Shown here in pieces: positions 61,080 to 64,000 of a DNA stretch of 64,000 nt; the stretch's first letter is position 1; each line of letters begins with the position of its first letter. The DNA lies in NCBI RefSeq assembly GCF_000504165.1, contig NZ_AYSE01000004.1:1-64000 (forward strand). Reading direction: 5' to 3'. Origin of the DNA: Bacillus sp. FJAT-14578. Lineage in GTDB: Bacteria; Bacillota; Bacilli; Bacillales; Bacillaceae_H. The position numbers were made by a program, and so were the translations under genes. A model generated the notes under the pieces. The model was not told the DNA's origin. It saw only the letters and a list, made by a program, of their open reading frames with translations, and searched no databases.

Positions 61080-61961
61080 ATGACCATTACACAGCTTCAA
61101 GTATTTGCGAAAACCGTTGAAACGGGAAGTTTTACAAAAGCAGCGCAAGAACTCAATATGACACAGCCGGCTGTCAGCCATGCCATATCCAGTATTGAAG
61201 CAGAGCTGGATGTCACACTATTCATTCGTGACCGCCGCAAAGGGCTTATTCTTACCGATATAGGAAAACGGATGATCGTTCATACCCGGGAAGTATTGAA
61301 GGGAATTGAAAAGATTGAACAAGAGGCAGCTGCCGAAAAGGGACTTGAGGTAGGAACGATCCGCATTGGCAGTTTTCCCAGCGCCTCCGCTCATTTCCTG
61401 CCAAAAATTTTCGGTACCCTCCAGCAAAAATACCCGAAATTAGAGCTTCTTCTGTACGAGGGAACACTTGAGGAAGTCAATGAATGGTTATTGTCACATG
61501 TGATCGATATTGGAATTGTCATTCTTCCAAATGGAGAAATGGACGTGATTCCTCTCGTTAAGAACGAAATGCTTGTGGTGCTAAGGGATGATCATCCGCT
61601 TCATGCGAAAGCATCCATTACAATTAAGGATCTGGAGAACGAGCCGCTAATTATCTTTAAAGGAGGATACGAATCGCCCATTATCGGGATGTTTCATCAT
61701 GCGAATGCAGAACTTAGAATCGAGTTTACTGTTTCCAATGTAAGCACAGCATTAAACATGATCCAGGAAGGATTGGGTCTGACCATTTTATCGGAGCTTT
61801 CATTAGCAAGCCTGCCGCCTAATGTTCAAGTCAGGAACCTGAATCCGCCGGTTTGGAGGGAGATTGGTCTGGCCGTCCCGTCGTTAAAGGAAGCCTCACC
61901 TGCTGTACAAGTATTCATTCAAATGGTGCAGGAGCTGTTTGGTGGAAAAGATGGACCTTAA
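61080..61961 (+). CDS. LysR-family transcriptional regulator
   Basis: The 293-residue regulator has the N-terminal winged helix 'LQVFAKTVETGSFTKAAQEL', then 'NMTQPAVSHAISSIEAEL'. An effector-binding domain follows ('IRIGSFPSASAHFLP' and onward). ATG 61080 gives the standard family start; AAGGAG lies 15 bases upstream, so an earlier in-frame ATG at 61044 remains possible. It reads away from the EamA gene, the classic layout for a LysR regulator and its target. The effector is unknown. Confidence 0.92.
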   Translation: MTITQLQVFAKTVETGSFTKAAQELNMTQPAVSHAISSIEAELDVTLFIRDRRKGLILTDIGKRMIVHTREVLKGIEKIEQEAAAEKGLEVGTIRIGSFPSASAHFLPKIFGTLQQKYPKLELLLYEGTLEEVNEWLLSHVIDIGIVILPNGEMDVIPLVKNEMLVVLRDDHPLHAKASITIKDLENEPLIIFKGGYESPIIGMFHHANAELRIEFTVSNVSTALNMIQEGLGLTILSELSLASLPPNVQVRNLNPPVWREIGLAVPSLKEASPAVQVFIQMVQELFGGKDGP

Positions 61962-62005
61962 GTGCCTGTCACTTTTGCCCCTATGCAAAAGTGACAGGCA
62001 CTTTT
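61960..62005. terminator. Long terminator hairpin between convergent genes
   Basis: AAGTGCCTGTCACTTTTGC (61960-61978) is exactly mirrored at 61985-62003, followed by T. The stop codon of the LysR gene overlaps its edge. This GTGACAGGCAC stem is a common type in Bacillus. Confidence 0.85.
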
Positions 62006-62032
62006 AAAGAAAAATCCCGATCTTGTTTGGTA

Positions 62033-63547
62033 TTAAAGGTTTTTGGATGAAATGTTTATTTTGGGCATTGTATAATCGCCAATAATCTTTATATTTTTTA
62101 AATGAATATTCTCGATATCCTTACCAAATTGGATGCCTCCTGGTGAGGAGTTAATCATCGTAATATTTTGGAGGGCAACATTGTCGGCCCGATTATCTCC
62201 GCTAAATACCTTAATATCTGCACCAGCCTTTTTAAAATTTAGAAGAGTTATGTTAGTAAGCGTTACATTCCTGGCTCGGTACTGAACAGCAATCATTGGA
62301 TTTTCCTCATAATCATAATCAGGATCGCCGACCAGTACAAAGTTATTAATCACCACATTCCGATAAGCAGAAACGACCATTCCTCTAGGAGTAGAGCCCG
62401 CATACAAACAGGTAAAGACAGGCCGAATAGCTACTAAATTGGATGCCCTGATGTTAAAAGCAGTTTTTGATTCAGGATCTGTGCTCTTATGATGACCAAT
62501 ATGGCGAAAGTTAAAGGAACGATTATCATTTACAGAAAGATGCCCGATAATTTGAACGTCAGAAGCAGCTGATGAATTATGGTGGGCTTTGATTTCCACC
62601 CCTCCAAAGCATCTGGCTGAGGAATTATTGACAAGCCAAACAAATCTGGAACCATCGTCCACTTCTATTCCATTGGAATTGGAAAACCTTTTTTTATGAG
62701 CTCTTCCACTCGGGTCACACATATGAGAATTCGAAATAAAAATATAGTCGCTGTGATGAGTGGTAATGCCATCATCCCCAAAACCATATCCATTTAATTG
62801 ATCGAGCCAAATGTATTTGCTGCCTCCCCGTGCACGAAAGCCGTCTCCTGAATAATCGTAAAGAGTGGAGGAAACATCGAAGCAATGCAGGCCTGGATTA
62901 ATTCCTTCAACATTTTTAACCCAGCCGTATGTAACATGAGCGTAAGTCAGACAGCTCGAGTGGTTTCCCCAGGTAGCGGTTTTTTCCACGTTCCCTAATC
63001 TTTCCACGTTCCAATCCAGGCTCATTCCTTCAACATAAATATTCCGATTTCCTCTTCGGTGATGGCTGTTGGTAATCAGCCGTGTTCCTTTTGGAGCGTC
63101 ATCATGAAGCTTGATAATCGTCCTGCCTTTTCCTTCTCCGGCAAGAATGGTCCAGGAGGGGAGTCTTATTCCTCTTGTTATAAAGCGGCCTTCTGGAATC
63201 CTGACTTTAACGCGGCCGCGTCCAATCGCTTTTTTAAAAGCTTCTGTATCATCCGTTTTCCCATCGCCCACGGCTCCAAAATCAATGACATTCACTTCCC
63301 GATTAATGTAAGTTAAAAGTTTTTGATACTCTTCATCTAAAAGCCTCAACCACTCAGGATAAGCCCGTCCCTGTTCATCAAATAAAGTATCATATACTTT
63401 TCCGCTGTCTTTTTCAGAGGTAGCAAGAAAAACGCGAACAATGCCTGACACGGTTTTTTTTAGAAAACTGTCAAAGGTCATTTTTTCAACTGCTGTTTGA
63501 ACGGACTTTTTGCTGAAGTTGTTAAAAATTCTATCCCTTTCGCTCAA
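62033..63547 (-). CDS. Right-handed beta-helix protein with Pectate_lyase_3 start
   Basis: The 504-residue product from TTG 63547 has a helical N-terminal segment (about 1-85), then 'INREVNVIDFGAVGDGKTDD', the opening of Pectate_lyase_3/tailspike-type beta helices. Repeated coils rich in Asn, Val and Ile continue to the end. Such proteins bind or cut polysaccharides; many are phage tail or spore-surface proteins. The same frame remains open upstream to a TGA at 63644-63646. There, GAGTGAGGTG is followed by ATT codons at 63643 and 63637 but no ATG, GTG or TTG. The true start is therefore uncertain. Confidence 0.8.
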   Translation of the reverse strand: MSERDRIFNNFSKKSVQTAVEKMTFDSFLKKTVSGIVRVFLATSEKDSGKVYDTLFDEQGRAYPEWLRLLDEEYQKLLTYINREVNVIDFGAVGDGKTDDTEAFKKAIGRGRVKVRIPEGRFITRGIRLPSWTILAGEGKGRTIIKLHDDAPKGTRLITNSHHRRGNRNIYVEGMSLDWNVERLGNVEKTATWGNHSSCLTYAHVTYGWVKNVEGINPGLHCFDVSSTLYDYSGDGFRARGGSKYIWLDQLNGYGFGDDGITTHHSDYIFISNSHMCDPSGRAHKKRFSNSNGIEVDDGSRFVWLVNNSSARCFGGVEIKAHHNSSAASDVQIIGHLSVNDNRSFNFRHIGHHKSTDPESKTAFNIRASNLVAIRPVFTCLYAGSTPRGMVVSAYRNVVINNFVLVGDPDYDYEENPMIAVQYRARNVTLTNITLLNFKKAGADIKVFSGDNRADNVALQNITMINSSPGGIQFGKDIENIHLKNIKIIGDYTMPKINISSKNL

Positions 63548-63727
63548 AACTTCTTTGGTTTTTGGGGCATCTTTTAAAAAATTATTGATGAAAGCTTCAT
63601 TTTTGCGGGGGTCATGTTTTTTATCTAGATAGATAATGTTAATTCACCTCACTCATCAACAAGTATATGTACATTTCCCTCATTTTACTGGGCGCAATCG
63701 TTACTAAAGTATGCTTCTGTCTGCCCC

Positions 63728-63762
63728 TTTATCCCGCATTAACGGGCAGTAAGACCCCCACT
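63728..63762 (+). repeat. Dispersed repeat, copy 3 (partial)
   Basis: TTTATCCCGCATTAACGGGC then AGTAAGACCCCCAC match 21171 and 51891 (inverted). It is followed by GGTGTCAGTCCCCCAC, half of the palindrome family at 31259, 39098 and 46704. Confidence 0.75.
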
Positions 63763-63808
63763 TTGATTTGGTGTCAGTCCCCCACTAGGTTCGGCTCCTG
63801 TCCAAAAA

Positions 63809-63961
63809 AGTTATACAATTGATTTCAGCCAAGTAGATAAGCTTCTGGGGGGAAATACATTTTTTTTACCTGAAATGGCGGCAAAGGATAACATAAAGAC
63901 CTTTCAAGGAATAAAAGAATATTTTGAGCAGCTGAAGGTGGAGTTCGAGCGTGCCGATTGA
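63809..63961 (+). pseudogene. C-terminal gene fragment, unknown
   Basis: The frame reads SYTIDFSQVDKLLGGNTFFL, then PEMAAKDNIKTFQGIKEYFE and ends EFERAD. It looks like the end of a real protein, but it is preceded by repeats and has no start. I do not recognise the family. The next gene starts within its last codons. Confidence 0.4.
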
Positions 63962-64000
63962 TCATAGAAAATATAACGATGTATTTGTTACAGATATTGA
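63950..64000 (+). CDS. Start of a gene cut by the window edge
   Basis: GTG 63950 follows AAGGTGGAG by about nine bases and opens VPIDHRKYNDVFVTDI, running off the window. It overlaps the preceding fragment by 12 bases, which suggests an old operon. Too little is present to name it. Confidence 0.45.

Noticed and set aside
1-64000. CRISPR arrays, tRNA or rRNA genes
   Set aside because: No regularly spaced short repeats and no cloverleaf or rRNA-like stretches were found on either strand by reading; a dedicated scan was not possible.

Overview
The window comes from a low-GC, spore-forming member of the Bacillaceae; the genus cannot be fixed from this sequence. The evidence is a cwlJ-gerQ germination pair, a second cwlJ-like gene, an exosporium-type protein, Spo0E-like and Fur-regulated small proteins, class III fructose-1,6-bisphosphatase, strong AGGAGG ribosome sites and dispersed hairpin repeats. 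The left and right ends carry metabolic clusters. The middle (about 27-55 kb) is a scarred accessory region full of gene fragments, repeats and two identical group II introns.

1-20 kb, catabolic island. After the tail of an enoyl-CoA hydratase and a thioesterase come an aryl-alcohol-type zinc dehydrogenase and a benzaldehyde-type aldehyde dehydrogenase. Two paralogous sigma-54 enhancer-binding proteins and a small flavin-binding-type protein follow. A clear -24/-12 promoter (8172-8187), with an inverted repeat about 70 bases upstream, then precedes a cluster: a broken BenE-like permease, a UbiX-type prenyl-FMN synthase, an MFS permease, an aldehyde dehydrogenase, an iron alcohol dehydrogenase, an R2-like ligand-binding oxidase (R2lox) and a UbiD-type decarboxylase. 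A TAXI-type TRAP transporter and an enol-lactonase-like hydrolase lie downstream. A coherent reading is uptake, oxidation by R2lox to an alcohol, then aldehyde, then acid, and finally prenyl-FMN-dependent decarboxylation. R2lox has no settled physiological role, so this is the most interesting part of the window.

20-27 kb, damaged molybdenum locus. It holds modA and modB fragments, an intact orphan modB, moaA, moeB, a 32-codon moeA stub marking a moeA-mobB deletion, then moaE and moaD. A hotdog thioesterase and a tautomerase sit inside the locus, between two 87-base direct repeats.

27-47 kb, accessory region. Intact genes include a periplasmic-binding protein, a cytochrome P450, a coiled-coil protein, a tandem Spo0E-like protein, fbp, a long-form threonine synthase and several small proteins. 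Remnants include an IS6 transposase, CdaR, AcuI, a DnaC-like loader, YcgL, a phytoene-desaturase-like oxidoreductase, a cell-wall amidase and two cwlJ 3' ends. Two identical 1857-base group IIC introns each sit directly after an intrinsic terminator.

47-64 kb. Here are an FtsH-like membrane protease with GC-rich codon use, an exosporium-type protein with a poly-Asn tract, an aldo/keto reductase, an L,D-transpeptidase, cwlJ-gerQ and a TnpB remnant. A complete molybdenum hydroxylase cluster follows (cytidylyltransferase, large, 2Fe-2S and FAD subunits, XdhC). The window ends with a divergent EamA transporter/LysR pair, a beta-helix protein and a gene start cut by the window edge.
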